NCBI RefSeq assembly: GCF_007753095.1
Contig: NZ_CP036348.1
Span: 2,294,001-2,358,000 of the forward strand
DNA from: Rosistilla carotiformis
Lineage (GTDB): Bacteria; Planctomycetota; Planctomycetia; Pirellulales; Pirellulaceae
Direction of reading: 5' to 3'
Length of the DNA stretch: 64,000 nt
Shown: positions 43,905 to 53,113 of the stretch, piece by piece
Numbering within the stretch: position 1 is the stretch's first letter
Layout of the letters: the number at the start of each line of letters is the position of its first letter
Program-made: the position numbers and the translations under genes
Notes under the pieces: generated by a model
Database searches by the model: none
The model's input: only the letters and a program-made list of their open reading frames with translations
What the model was told of the DNA's origin: nothing

Positions 43905-44918
43905 ATGCAACAAGAGATACGAACTTGCGATTTGTTCTGTGGGGTGGGCGGTAGTTCACGCGGGGCTGCGATGGCGGGCGCAACGCCGGTCGCTGGGCTC
44001 GATATGTGGGGTATGGCAACTGATGCGTACGCTGTCAATTTTCCGTGTGCGCAAACTTATCGAATGAAGGCCAGTTCGCTGAAGCCACAGCGATTGATGG
44101 ACGACGTCGGCAAGATCGACCTTCTCTTGGCGTCCCCAGAATGCACCGCGCATAGCGTCGCGAAGGGAAAGAAGCCGGGCTGCGAAAAGAGCCGTGGCAC
44201 TGCGTTTGAAGTCATTCGTTTTGCAAAAGTGCTTCATCCTCGATGGATCGTCGTTGAAAACGTGCTTCAGATGCAGCGGTGGGCACGGTTCGATGAATGG
44301 AAATCAAAGCTCCAATCGCTTGGCTATCACATCAATAGTGGCGTCCTCGATGCACGCTACTTCTCGACGCCCACCTCACGCCGCCGTTTGTTCGTCGTTT
44401 GCGATCGGGAACAAGAGCCGTCTTTGCCGGATCAAAAGAACGAAACCAAGAAAACGGTGTCGAGTATCCTTGGTCGCGGCGAGTCCAATTCATCACCTTG
44501 GCCACTCAGTGAAGTGCGAACGCCTGAGCGAGCGTTGGCTACGCTTGAACGCGCCGAGCGTGCCATCGAATCACTTGGCGACAACACGCCATTCATTATG
44601 GTGTACTACGGCAGCGATGGCGCTGGCGGCTACCAACGCCTGGATCGACCGCTGCGAACGGTTACGACACTCGATCGGTTTGCCTATGTTCGACCGACCA
44701 AATTCGGCCATGAGATGCGAATGCTACAGCCAACGGAACTGGCAGCGGCCATGGGTTTTCCCACTGAGCATCAACTTCCCAAGTCGACTCGCCGCGAGAA
44801 GATCAAACTGATTGGAAACGCAGTTTGCCCTCGTGTAATGGCGGCCGTAGTTAAAACTCTTACCACACCTAGAGAAGCTGAATCAAAGACTGCTATTCTC
44901 CGGGGCCGGGAAGTTTGA
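43905..44918 (+). CDS. drmMII: DISARM-type DNA cytosine-5 methyltransferase (DrmMII-like)
   Basis: This 337-aa C5-methyltransferase has motif I DLFCGVGGSSRG (9-20), motif IV SPECTAHS (catalytic C80; the usual PPC is PEC), motif VI VVENVLQM, motif VIII SRRRLF and motif X LIGNAVCPRVMA. The ATG at 43905 has GGAAG about 7 bp upstream. In class 2 DISARM the C5-methyltransferase marks host DNA, and the drmA/drmB genes lie adjacent here on the opposite strand. Its last 36 bp overlap the end of the convergent restriction endonuclease pseudogene. The DrmMII name rests on the neighbourhood. Confidence 0.82.
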   Translation: MQQEIRTCDLFCGVGGSSRGAAMAGATPVAGLDMWGMATDAYAVNFPCAQTYRMKASSLKPQRLMDDVGKIDLLLASPECTAHSVAKGKKPGCEKSRGTAFEVIRFAKVLHPRWIVVENVLQMQRWARFDEWKSKLQSLGYHINSGVLDARYFSTPTSRRRLFVVCDREQEPSLPDQKNETKKTVSSILGRGESNSSPWPLSEVRTPERALATLERAERAIESLGDNTPFIMVYYGSDGAGGYQRLDRPLRTVTTLDRFAYVRPTKFGHEMRMLQPTELAAAMGFPTEHQLPKSTRREKIKLIGNAVCPRVMAAVVKTLTTPREAESKTAILRGREV

Positions 44919-46051
44919 CTGCAGCCAATCCACCACTAATTGAGGTGTATTGAGCTCAGAGCGTTTCAGAATTTCAACGATGTCTGATGCGGCAATTACC
45001 AGGATCGGGTGTTTGTCTTCCTTGACCTCTTTGTAGGCCTGCGAATTTACAAAGGAGGTTGTTACCAGGACTCCGAATTGTCGGTGACGCAGTCTTGAAA
45101 TCAGACGCGATATTTCGCGGCCCCCGATGGAGTTAACCTCGGCATAGCACTTTGCTTCAAGAGCAAAGTCGATGAGTATGGAAGAGGCTTCAGTGCCAAC
45201 TCTGTACTCACCAATTGCATCACGTCCTCCGTCTCGGCTAGGTCGTGTTAGATCATACGAAACAAAATTCGAGTCCATCATGCGAGTCAGTTGGGAAGCA
45301 CGCTGCTCAAATCCAACGGGCCAGCTGGAAAAATGATCCCGTATGCACTGAACCATTAGCCGTGCGTCAGAATCTTTTGGGAGTTGCTGCTACTTGCTTC
45401 GATGCTCAACTGTTGGCTCCGCTAGCAACGGTGATAGGATTCCATCTTCTCGCCAGTGTCGCCACGCGGTGGGTGCATTTAAAGTGAACGGGTTTCCGCT
45501 CTTGATGTCATTAATCCAAGACCGCTTTATCTCAGGCGAATCTAGAATAGTGAAAGTCGCTTTGTAGTTTTGAAACCTGTCACCGTCGGAAGACTTCCAC
45601 ACCGCAACTAGATCCTCCGAACTGCTCAAGTTGATTGCCCCAGGCACAGCAAGTCCTAGAAACTGGACTTCGCGAAATGTCCCCGCATTTCTGAATAGAA
45701 AAAACGGAGGAACTGCCTCACGACAATTGGAGTGACAAGCATTGAATGCGTTCCGCAATAGCTCGTTTCCGAAGCGTGGGCACTCCACGTGGAGCAAACG
45801 TCCTGGCTGCTTGTTGTCTTCAAAATATCGAAGCAGTCCCGTTTCGCGATCTAGGTGATCTGGCCAATCCCGATCATTGAAGCTCGAGGTCAGTACGATC
45901 AAGTGTGGTGCATCTCTTCGTCCGAGATAGCGAAACCCGCCCTGGTTGCTCACTCCTAGCATTGGGTTGAGCGGAAATTTCCTGCATTTCCTTGCCGCCC
46001 GCCTTCGTAGACAGCATCGACAACAAGATCATTCATCGCAAGTTCATGCAT
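44883..46051 (-). pseudogene. Broken restriction endonuclease, AspBHI/modification-dependent type
   Basis: The frame begins MHELAMNDLVVDAVYEGG (start 46051 or 46036), just at the end of drmB. Between about 45990 and 45975 the frame shifts into FPLNPMLGVSNQGGFRY and runs to an amber codon at 45392-45390. The same frame then continues as QQLPKDSDARLMVQCIRD to 44883. Joined, the product is about 385 aa: an N-terminal domain resembling the AspBHI DNA-recognition domain (about 1-220), then a PD-(D/E)XK domain with DGGRDAIG and FALEAKCY. The family call is from remembered sequence pattern. Both lesions need sequencing confirmation; read-through is not excluded. Confidence 0.75.
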
Positions 46052-47900
46052 TGGGGGCAGCCGCGGATGACACAAGGTCAGCGAAGAAGCCAAGCCCCGG
46101 ATCGTTCGGCGTCCCGACCAGTACACCTCGATCCAGATAACGATTGCCCTCCTCGCAACTTGTCTCCGGCAACAGGGCACAGGCGTGGCAAGCTGCGCGG
46201 TTCAACGAGTCGATACCTTGGCCGCTGCTTTCGATGCATAGCGGGTCGGACGAACACCAGCGAGCGTCTTGAATCGCACCGCGAAACAATGCTTCAAGAC
46301 GGCCGGGCTTGCCTTGTTGCACCAAGCCTCCCATCGTTCCTTCAGAGTCGCCCGCGGCGGTGTAGATCAGGATCCCTGACATCTCCTTTCCGGGTTCATC
46401 CCAGCAGTAAAGTCGCTCTCGCAAAGACGAGCTACCATAGCCGCACTCGAAACTGAGTCGCCGAATTAAAATATGGGCGAGGGTGTGAAGCAGGAAGAAC
46501 CGAGGCGGCAATTGTCTCGGAGTTCGCTGGAGCTTTTCGCACATTTGATGGTGACCGTCGATCATGGACTGGACCCGCTGTTCAACGGCAGAGGTTATCC
46601 AGGTGTCGATCACTGATTTGTTAAAACGGAAGAACAAACCTTCGCCATATACACGCATTGCAGGCAGCCAGTTACGCCGCTGGAGGCTCAATTTATCTTG
46701 GTCGTGCGTATCAAACTCGCGGTACGGCGGCGGGTCGATTCTGGAGAATCCTGTTAGCGCACGTGTCTCCGCAAGCTTCTCAACAAGGACGATTCGGTCG
46801 AGTATGTTTCGCAAGAACGGTTCGTACTCGTTCAGTTTCTGCGGGACGGTCACGAACTCACTTTCATCATCGCCGGAAGCTTCGGAAAGCGCGGTGTACT
46901 CCGAGTGGCGGAACTCTTCTTCGCTTTGAGCGTCTCCGCTCGGTTCTAATCCCTTCATCTTCTCTTGGGTTACTTCAAACAACCGATCCGGATCGCATTG
47001 AAGGATCGTTGCGATGTTCGTTACCGTCTGACGATCTGGAGTATTGTCCGGTTGCGGATTACCGGCAAGGACTTGCCAATAGTGCGGTTGGTCAATGATC
47101 GCGCGAAGTGGGTCGCTGAACGGTGGTATCAGGATAGCGCTGGCAACCTTTGGAAAATACAGATTCGTTGCACCACGTTGTAGCATCCGAGGCGTGGCGT
47201 CACATTCCTCATCAGTGCCGTGGGGACCAAGCCACGGTCGGTTCCGACTGCAAATGAGTCCTTCGAGTGAATTCGGACCAGCCGAACCACTCATCGTTCG
47301 CGAAGACTCACAGGTTTCGCAGACAACCTTTAGTCCTCCCAACCCAGAGAAACGTCCGTAGTTCAACCGAAGCTGCGGTCGATTGCAGACTCGAACGTCC
47401 GACAGGTTTTCTCCGGACTTCCGATGTGCCCAAAGCTCCCATGGGAAATCGTCAATGTGACCGTTTGGACAAGCCGTGATGAAGCGAACCGCAACCATTC
47501 GGTATCGTTTCTTCTCGGGCAATGCCGAGCATGATGGCTGTTTCTTCTCGCCCGGCTTCGATTTGAACCGACTGCCCAGATCGCTGGCGCATCGAGGAGC
47601 CGCCGTTTCGTTCCATTTGCTTCGCTCGAGTGAACGGCAGCGCGGACAAAAGTGCCATAACGGGAAACGAACGAACGGAAGCAACGCTCCGGCGTATCCC
47701 TCACCCGGCGCTGGCGGAGGCGCGCGAAAGAACGTAACGCCGAGACGTCTCGCCAAGCGATCATCATTGATCGGACATTTCGGCTTGTCGGGCCAGACAT
47801 CCAGCCCAGCGCTCATTAGACTTTGACCGGGAAGATCGAAGATTGCACCGACACCAAACGGAACAACCGCTTGCGAGCGACGAATTGTTTTTCTTGCCAT
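46044..47900 (-). CDS. drmB: DrmB, DUF1998-domain DISARM protein
   Basis: This 618-aa protein starts RKTIRRSQAVVPFGVGAIFDLPG, the conserved DrmB N-terminus. Two Cys clusters follow (FCPRCRS; CPNGHID...CETCES). The C-terminal DUF1998 domain (about 465-605) has LLHTLAHILIRRLSFECGYG and a zinc-ligand-like C-x2-C...C (AACHACALLPETSCEEGN). It begins 13 bp after the drmA stop. DrmA-DrmB form the DISARM core complex that loads on invading DNA. The downstream endonuclease gene overlaps its last bases. Confidence 0.9.
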   Translation of the reverse strand: MARKTIRRSQAVVPFGVGAIFDLPGQSLMSAGLDVWPDKPKCPINDDRLARRLGVTFFRAPPPAPGEGYAGALLPFVRFPLWHFCPRCRSLERSKWNETAAPRCASDLGSRFKSKPGEKKQPSCSALPEKKRYRMVAVRFITACPNGHIDDFPWELWAHRKSGENLSDVRVCNRPQLRLNYGRFSGLGGLKVVCETCESSRTMSGSAGPNSLEGLICSRNRPWLGPHGTDEECDATPRMLQRGATNLYFPKVASAILIPPFSDPLRAIIDQPHYWQVLAGNPQPDNTPDRQTVTNIATILQCDPDRLFEVTQEKMKGLEPSGDAQSEEEFRHSEYTALSEASGDDESEFVTVPQKLNEYEPFLRNILDRIVLVEKLAETRALTGFSRIDPPPYREFDTHDQDKLSLQRRNWLPAMRVYGEGLFFRFNKSVIDTWITSAVEQRVQSMIDGHHQMCEKLQRTPRQLPPRFFLLHTLAHILIRRLSFECGYGSSSLRERLYCWDEPGKEMSGILIYTAAGDSEGTMGGLVQQGKPGRLEALFRGAIQDARWCSSDPLCIESSGQGIDSLNRAACHACALLPETSCEEGNRYLDRGVLVGTPNDPGLGFFADLVSSAAAPNA

Positions 47901-47912
47901 GTTGTTTGATTC

Positions 47913-50900
47913 CTATTCGTCGTTTTCGTAACTTGCAATCACTTCTGCCCGACATTCAACATCGACGTTCCGCATTGAGCTCGGCGTGGCCCAAGCCGAA
48001 CCTGCCCACGCTGGCAATGGTTCGCTGCCGGCGGGATACATAAGCGGGCGAAGTTCTGGAGGTTTGCCGAACCCGCCCCACTCAGATGGTTGGACGCTAG
48101 ACCATTTCGACACCAGCACTTTCAGTTTCGACTTCAGGCTGGCGGCGTGCTCAGGATCGACCACTGAGCAACGTAGTTCGATTTGGTCAATCAAATCTTG
48201 CAGCGTTGTTGACGACGGATCGAATTGATCAGGCTTTGAAAGCCCAACCAAGTGCCGCACCAGAACTACCAGAACGCCATGCAATGCTCGCTCCATCACG
48301 GGCAGAGAAAACGGAGTAACGCTTGTTGGCTCGACATGTTTGTAAAACGCTTCGTGGTAAGCGCGGAAGTGTTCGTAGTGGGATCGGTCTCGCGGCTTTC
48401 CTGGGTTGTACATGGCAACGACCAATCCCGGCGATTTCTGAGAACGCCCTACACGGCTACTTGCTTGGATGTACTCGGAAGTCGTTTTTGGTTGGCCCAC
48501 GACGAGCATCAGCCCGAGTCGATCAACGTCGACACCAACCGAAATCATGTTGGTCGCCAGAAGCGTATCAAGCGGCCTGTCTTTCCAGTCATCTGATTCA
48601 CGGGGATAACGCTTTTCCAGACGCTCTAAGATCGCTGGGATTTCGTCGGCGGTTCGACGGCTGGTTAGTTCAACCGGCGTTCCAAGGCTGCGGTGCAGTT
48701 CTTTGGGTGTTGCTGTTCGCGTTGTAATTGACCACATGTACTCGGGAATGTCGGCTTCGATCAGCGTGGCCGCATGGCCGAGTTCCCGCAGACTGCTGAA
48801 GTATTGCAACGCCGTCCAATACGGATCGCGAGTCGACTCGGGAACGCCCTCTGGCAGTCGCAGTGCCTTGCAGGCGTGGAAGAGCCCGCCAAGCGTTCGC
48901 ACCATCGCAGTCACAAACGACGGCGCGGCCGTTGCGAAGACGCCCAAGTACAAGCGGCCCGGCGTATCACAGTTCTCCTTGGCGAAGAATGAGTCCGAAA
49001 TATCGAGCCCTTGCGGAGGAAATTGCGATGTGGGGCGGTCGTACAACGCTCGGCATTGATGCCATGCTCGACGGATCGTCGCCGTCGAAGCAACAATCTT
49101 TGGTTTGCGGCCTTTCCACGAGCACAGCAGATCAATTGCCGACTCGTAGAGCCCGACCACCGACCCGAGTGGACCTGAAATCAAGTGAAGCTCGTCTTGG
49201 ATGATCAGGTCTGGTGGATCGTTATCGCCGGGAGTTCCGATGCCGAAGATTCTTCCCGACATTTCACGCCAAGCTAACATGGCGAACTTGTCGACCGTCC
49301 CAATGATTAGTGTTGGCGGTATTTCATAAACATCGTCGTCGATGACGATGACCGGCAAACGCTTCTTCGGGGTTGAAAATTCGCACTGCGTTTCCGGACA
49401 GACAAAGATCACTGTCTTTGGCTTTCCATGAGCTTGATATCCAAGTGCATCAGGATCATCCATCGCCGTCCCGCACCACGGGCACTTGAGCATTTGAAAT
49501 TCATTCGCTTCCTGGCTATTTGGCTTTGCCAGACTATTCAGCGATTTGACTGCTGGCTCGCGATAGAGCGGCGTCAAAGAACCTCCGACCCATAGACCGA
49601 TTGTGATCGCTTGTTCGCCCAGATCCTTTGAACGACTGCGGCGGATAAGCTCGCACGCGCAAATCATCGAGCTGGCACGCTGAAACTGCTGAGCCGTCAA
49701 CAATCGAAGGGTGTAACGCATCAGCACGGTACACCCTGCGTTGTCTGGTCGAATCAAACGTCGCAAGAAAATGTCGGTAGCCGCGAGGCCAAGGTAGGCT
49801 TCTGTCTTGCCACCGCCTGTGGGAAACCAGATCAAATCGACAAGGTCACGCTCCGGATGTTCGGTGCCATCATCGTTTGTCTTTAATGAGGACAGGTTCA
49901 TCAGAATGAAGGCAAGCTGGAACGTTCGCCATCGTCCTTCGTAGGGGGTGGTTGGCTTGTAGCTGGCCGGCAATGGCACCATGCCAACATCCTTGGATCG
50001 TTTGGATCGGCGCGAATGATGCTGTTGCATCAAGATCGCTCTGTTGGCCAGCATGAACGCTTCCAACATGACTGGATCGTTTTCCAGCAGCTTGATCCCG
50101 TCACGAATTCTCCCAAGGCAGGTCCGGCAGTGCTTCAGGTTTTCTGTGGCTGGAGCCTTCAAGCGACTTGGCAAACTGGCAACGTTGGCCTCTTGTTCCC
50201 TGATCCAAGTCTCGTAGTCGGTCACCAACGGCTGAAGCGTCGATGGAATCTTCGATGGCGGCACCGTTCCATCGGCCCCTGAGAGGATGTACATGTTCAG
50301 CTCGTCACCGTCGGTGCTGCGTGGCTCGACCGGCGGAACTTTCACTCGCGGAACCGTCACCGTTGCGAGCGACGCGACCTTGCTATCCGTTTCCTCGCCC
50401 CAGTCAACGGAGCAACCATGCCCGACCGCAAACGCTTTTCGTTTGCGATAGAGCAATTCGAGTGCAGCCTCTTCTTGGACATCCGGATCAGCGATCTTGC
50501 TGGGATCGCGGTCGGGAAGAACCTTGTATTCACGGAAGACCGGTTTCCCGCCAGCAGACTGAATGCTGACGGATACCTGAAAGAAACAATCCGCTGCACG
50601 GATACGGCTGTCACGTCCGCTTTGATGGTCGTTCAATAGCGACAGAGTGAGAAGGACGCTGCCATCACCCCGGTGCCGGAACATTCCCTTTACTATCAGC
50701 GATTCAACGAGATTGCGCTCCCAGGGTGCTTGCTGAGAAGATGCTGGCACCGACAGAGTTTGATCGGGGATCTCGATTTGTATCCGTCGCCATTCCTGAC
50801 GTTCACGCGTCTGCGGACCATTTTCTGTTTCCGCGACGTACGGAACCGTCCCTGACTCATAGCGAGCGGCTGAAACACGGATGACTAGGTCGCCGGCGTC

Positions 50901-51305
50901 GCCATCACAAAGACACGACAATCCAATCGCTGACGGATAAAACTCATTGGCAAGCCGAACGGTTTGATCGTATGCGTCCGTAAGTGAATCGCCCGAGCCA
51001 CCATCGCGGCGAGGCTCGGAGCCTGGATCGCCTTCCAACGGTTCAGTTGGAATTTCTTCACCACTCCCGCTCGCCTCGTCCGCATCTTCAGTATCGCCTT
51101 GGTCATCATGTTCGTTGATGACTTGCTGTTGCGGAAACAACACGCCAGCGGAGTAACGCTGCGTCGGCGATTCTTCTAATCGTTCAACGTAACGTTGGTT
51201 TGGATTGGCCTCATAGTCGTGTGGAGGCAAGCCTGGCCCGACCAGCTCACGCTCCAAGGCTTGAATTAGTTCGTCACGGAACGTTTCTTCGTCTGACATT
51301 GCCAT
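47913..51305 (-). CDS. drmA: DrmA, DISARM helicase
   Basis: This 1130-aa SF2-type helicase has an N-terminal region (about 1-380) of beta-rich character. The ATPase core has Walker A FPTGGGKTEAYLGLAA (about 493-508), a DEAH-type box read as QDELHL (about 701) and motif III ASTATIRRA. The C-terminal RecA lobe has NMISVGVDVDRLGLM and QASSRVGRSQKSPGLV. A Cys pair (LKCPWCGTAMDD ... CPETQCEF) could bind zinc. The start ATG 51305 has AGGT 6 bp upstream. It is co-directional with the upstream NERD-helicase and with drmB. Confidence 0.9.
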   Translation of the reverse strand: MAMSDEETFRDELIQALERELVGPGLPPHDYEANPNQRYVERLEESPTQRYSAGVLFPQQQVINEHDDQGDTEDADEASGSGEEIPTEPLEGDPGSEPRRDGGSGDSLTDAYDQTVRLANEFYPSAIGLSCLCDGDAGDLVIRVSAARYESGTVPYVAETENGPQTRERQEWRRIQIEIPDQTLSVPASSQQAPWERNLVESLIVKGMFRHRGDGSVLLTLSLLNDHQSGRDSRIRAADCFFQVSVSIQSAGGKPVFREYKVLPDRDPSKIADPDVQEEAALELLYRKRKAFAVGHGCSVDWGEETDSKVASLATVTVPRVKVPPVEPRSTDGDELNMYILSGADGTVPPSKIPSTLQPLVTDYETWIREQEANVASLPSRLKAPATENLKHCRTCLGRIRDGIKLLENDPVMLEAFMLANRAILMQQHHSRRSKRSKDVGMVPLPASYKPTTPYEGRWRTFQLAFILMNLSSLKTNDDGTEHPERDLVDLIWFPTGGGKTEAYLGLAATDIFLRRLIRPDNAGCTVLMRYTLRLLTAQQFQRASSMICACELIRRSRSKDLGEQAITIGLWVGGSLTPLYREPAVKSLNSLAKPNSQEANEFQMLKCPWCGTAMDDPDALGYQAHGKPKTVIFVCPETQCEFSTPKKRLPVIVIDDDVYEIPPTLIIGTVDKFAMLAWREMSGRIFGIGTPGDNDPPDLIIQDELHLISGPLGSVVGLYESAIDLLCSWKGRKPKIVASTATIRRAWHQCRALYDRPTSQFPPQGLDISDSFFAKENCDTPGRLYLGVFATAAPSFVTAMVRTLGGLFHACKALRLPEGVPESTRDPYWTALQYFSSLRELGHAATLIEADIPEYMWSITTRTATPKELHRSLGTPVELTSRRTADEIPAILERLEKRYPRESDDWKDRPLDTLLATNMISVGVDVDRLGLMLVVGQPKTTSEYIQASSRVGRSQKSPGLVVAMYNPGKPRDRSHYEHFRAYHEAFYKHVEPTSVTPFSLPVMERALHGVLVVLVRHLVGLSKPDQFDPSSTTLQDLIDQIELRCSVVDPEHAASLKSKLKVLVSKWSSVQPSEWGGFGKPPELRPLMYPAGSEPLPAWAGSAWATPSSMRNVDVECRAEVIASYENDE

Positions 51306-51325
51306 GTTTTACCTATGTTCCCAAT

Positions 51326-53113
51326 TCATTCCGTGACTTGCTTTCGCAACCAGTCGCGTTGTCGCTCATCGCAAAGAGGCTCCAACTTTTGGTTGATAAA
51401 AACGTACAACCCAATCCTCGCCCGCGACATTCCCACGTACACAACGCCACGCCACCAGTCGGGAGACAATTCGTCCACATCCGTCAAGATGATGAAATCG
51501 TTCTCGAGTCCTTTGAACGATGAGACACTGCAAGCGGTGACTTGGTTCAATAATTTTGAACCAACTTTCCACGCGTTGCCTTCGTCGATGGTCGCTAATT
51601 GAAAATCGCGAAACTGACTGGCGCAGGAATCTTCGGCTTTGCGACAGGACAAAACAGAAATTTGATGCGGCGATATTTCCTCGTTCAGCAGCTTCTTCAA
51701 CGTCGTGCTGAGAAGCTGGCGTTGATCAGCCGGTTTCTTGTACCAGTCTGTCTTAACTGGAATCCCGTCAACGGTGGCTGCCGGCGGAAATTGCGGCAGC
51801 GTTTTGATTTCAGTTTCGGTTGCGATTTGAATCGTGTTTCGTCGGTTCGTTGGCAGAAGAACCGCGACACCAATCGGAATCAGTAGAAACAGAGCTTCGT
51901 CTTCGTAAACTCCGAAGACGGATGCCTGATTATTTCGGTCGCAAAAGAACCACCAACGACCGTTTTTCAAACCGCCGACGACCAGGGCATCCAAAACATC
52001 CAGCATCGGGCGAGAGAGCATGTCCTGTGCTTCATCAATCACGAGCGATTTGTACTGCGGGCAATTTTTCGTCATCAGAGCGTGCAACGCGAACTCCGGC
52101 ATGAGTCGATTGAATATTTCAGCATGATCCAATCCGGCCTTGGAAGCCTCAAACTCAGCCTCAACCTCGGAACCTTCGATCAAAGCGTGAAGCACCGCAT
52201 GGATCGAGTTAACGACAACGGTTCCGCGTCCACGCGAAGTCACATTCTTTCGCAGAACGCCTGCAAGAACTCGATTGAAGCAGAGCAACAGAACGTCGCC
52301 ATCCGTTGTGTTGGCCTCCCGTCGCGAGATCTCGGCCGCGAGCAACGTTTTGCCCGTGCCGGCACCGCCCTGCACGATCAATCGTGGGTTCGGGTATTTC
52401 TCCAGTGCATCCAGAACTTGATACTGCTCCGACTCCAGGGCGTGCATTTGGTGAGTGGCGGCGTCGGCGATCGCTCCCATCGAGGGGACGCGGTCAAAGT
52501 CGCCTCGCAGAAACGCCGACAGCAGTTCGAGGTCTTTTTCCGTGGGAGCGTAGCGGCCGGGATTGTCGCCAAGCGAACTCCGTTCCCGCCAGTACTGAGC
52601 CAACTCCTCGATGAAAGTCTTGATCGACTGATTCGCGGTCTTGAAACTGTCGCGATCGTAGAGCTGGCGTCGGTCGGCTTCCGTGCCAAGCATGTCGGCA
52701 AGCGGGCAATCAGGAGTGATGACTCCGAATCCGTAGAGCAAACGATGTTGCCGGCGATCACCTGAATCGAACTTCTCGCGAACACGTTTTTCGAGGCCGA
52801 ACATCGCACCGCTTGCTTGATCAAACGGTCCTTCAGATTTCGTATCCGTTTTGCCGTAGCGGTTGGTGAACTTCCAAACCCCGTTCTCACGCGCGACACG
52901 ACCACCTTTGACTTCAAGAACAAAGACGCCAATTCGAGTTAGCAGCAGAAAGTCAATCTCTGCACGACGTTTCGATTCGTGTTCACTCAACCCCAACGAG
53001 TGAAGACAAATCCAGTCCTCCGTTCCCTGTGCATCTCGAATCCAATCGAACACCCTGCGTTCAGCGGCGCTTTTGACCTCGGGATGAATCTTCGGCGGAA
53101 TCATTCGTGCCAT
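51326..53113 (-). CDS. NERD-domain UvrD-type helicase in the DISARM operon
   Basis: This 595-aa protein has an N-terminal nuclease-related domain (AERRVFDWI ... RRAEIDFLLL, VFVLEVKGG, about 17-75). A UvrD/Rep-like helicase follows with Walker A GGAGTGKTLLAAEI (about 250), DEAQDM (about 358), SSFKGLENDFIILTD (about 545) and YVGMSRARIGLYVFI (about 575). The NERD has the E-x-K motif of PD-(D/E)XK nucleases. Its start overlaps the end of the DrmE-like gene by 13 bp, so it is part of the operon. It is not one of the classic DISARM components and may be an added nuclease-helicase module. Confidence 0.88.
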   Translation of the reverse strand: MARMIPPKIHPEVKSAAERRVFDWIRDAQGTEDWICLHSLGLSEHESKRRAEIDFLLLTRIGVFVLEVKGGRVARENGVWKFTNRYGKTDTKSEGPFDQASGAMFGLEKRVREKFDSGDRRQHRLLYGFGVITPDCPLADMLGTEADRRQLYDRDSFKTANQSIKTFIEELAQYWRERSSLGDNPGRYAPTEKDLELLSAFLRGDFDRVPSMGAIADAATHQMHALESEQYQVLDALEKYPNPRLIVQGGAGTGKTLLAAEISRREANTTDGDVLLLCFNRVLAGVLRKNVTSRGRGTVVVNSIHAVLHALIEGSEVEAEFEASKAGLDHAEIFNRLMPEFALHALMTKNCPQYKSLVIDEAQDMLSRPMLDVLDALVVGGLKNGRWWFFCDRNNQASVFGVYEDEALFLLIPIGVAVLLPTNRRNTIQIATETEIKTLPQFPPAATVDGIPVKTDWYKKPADQRQLLSTTLKKLLNEEISPHQISVLSCRKAEDSCASQFRDFQLATIDEGNAWKVGSKLLNQVTACSVSSFKGLENDFIILTDVDELSPDWWRGVVYVGMSRARIGLYVFINQKLEPLCDERQRDWLRKQVTE

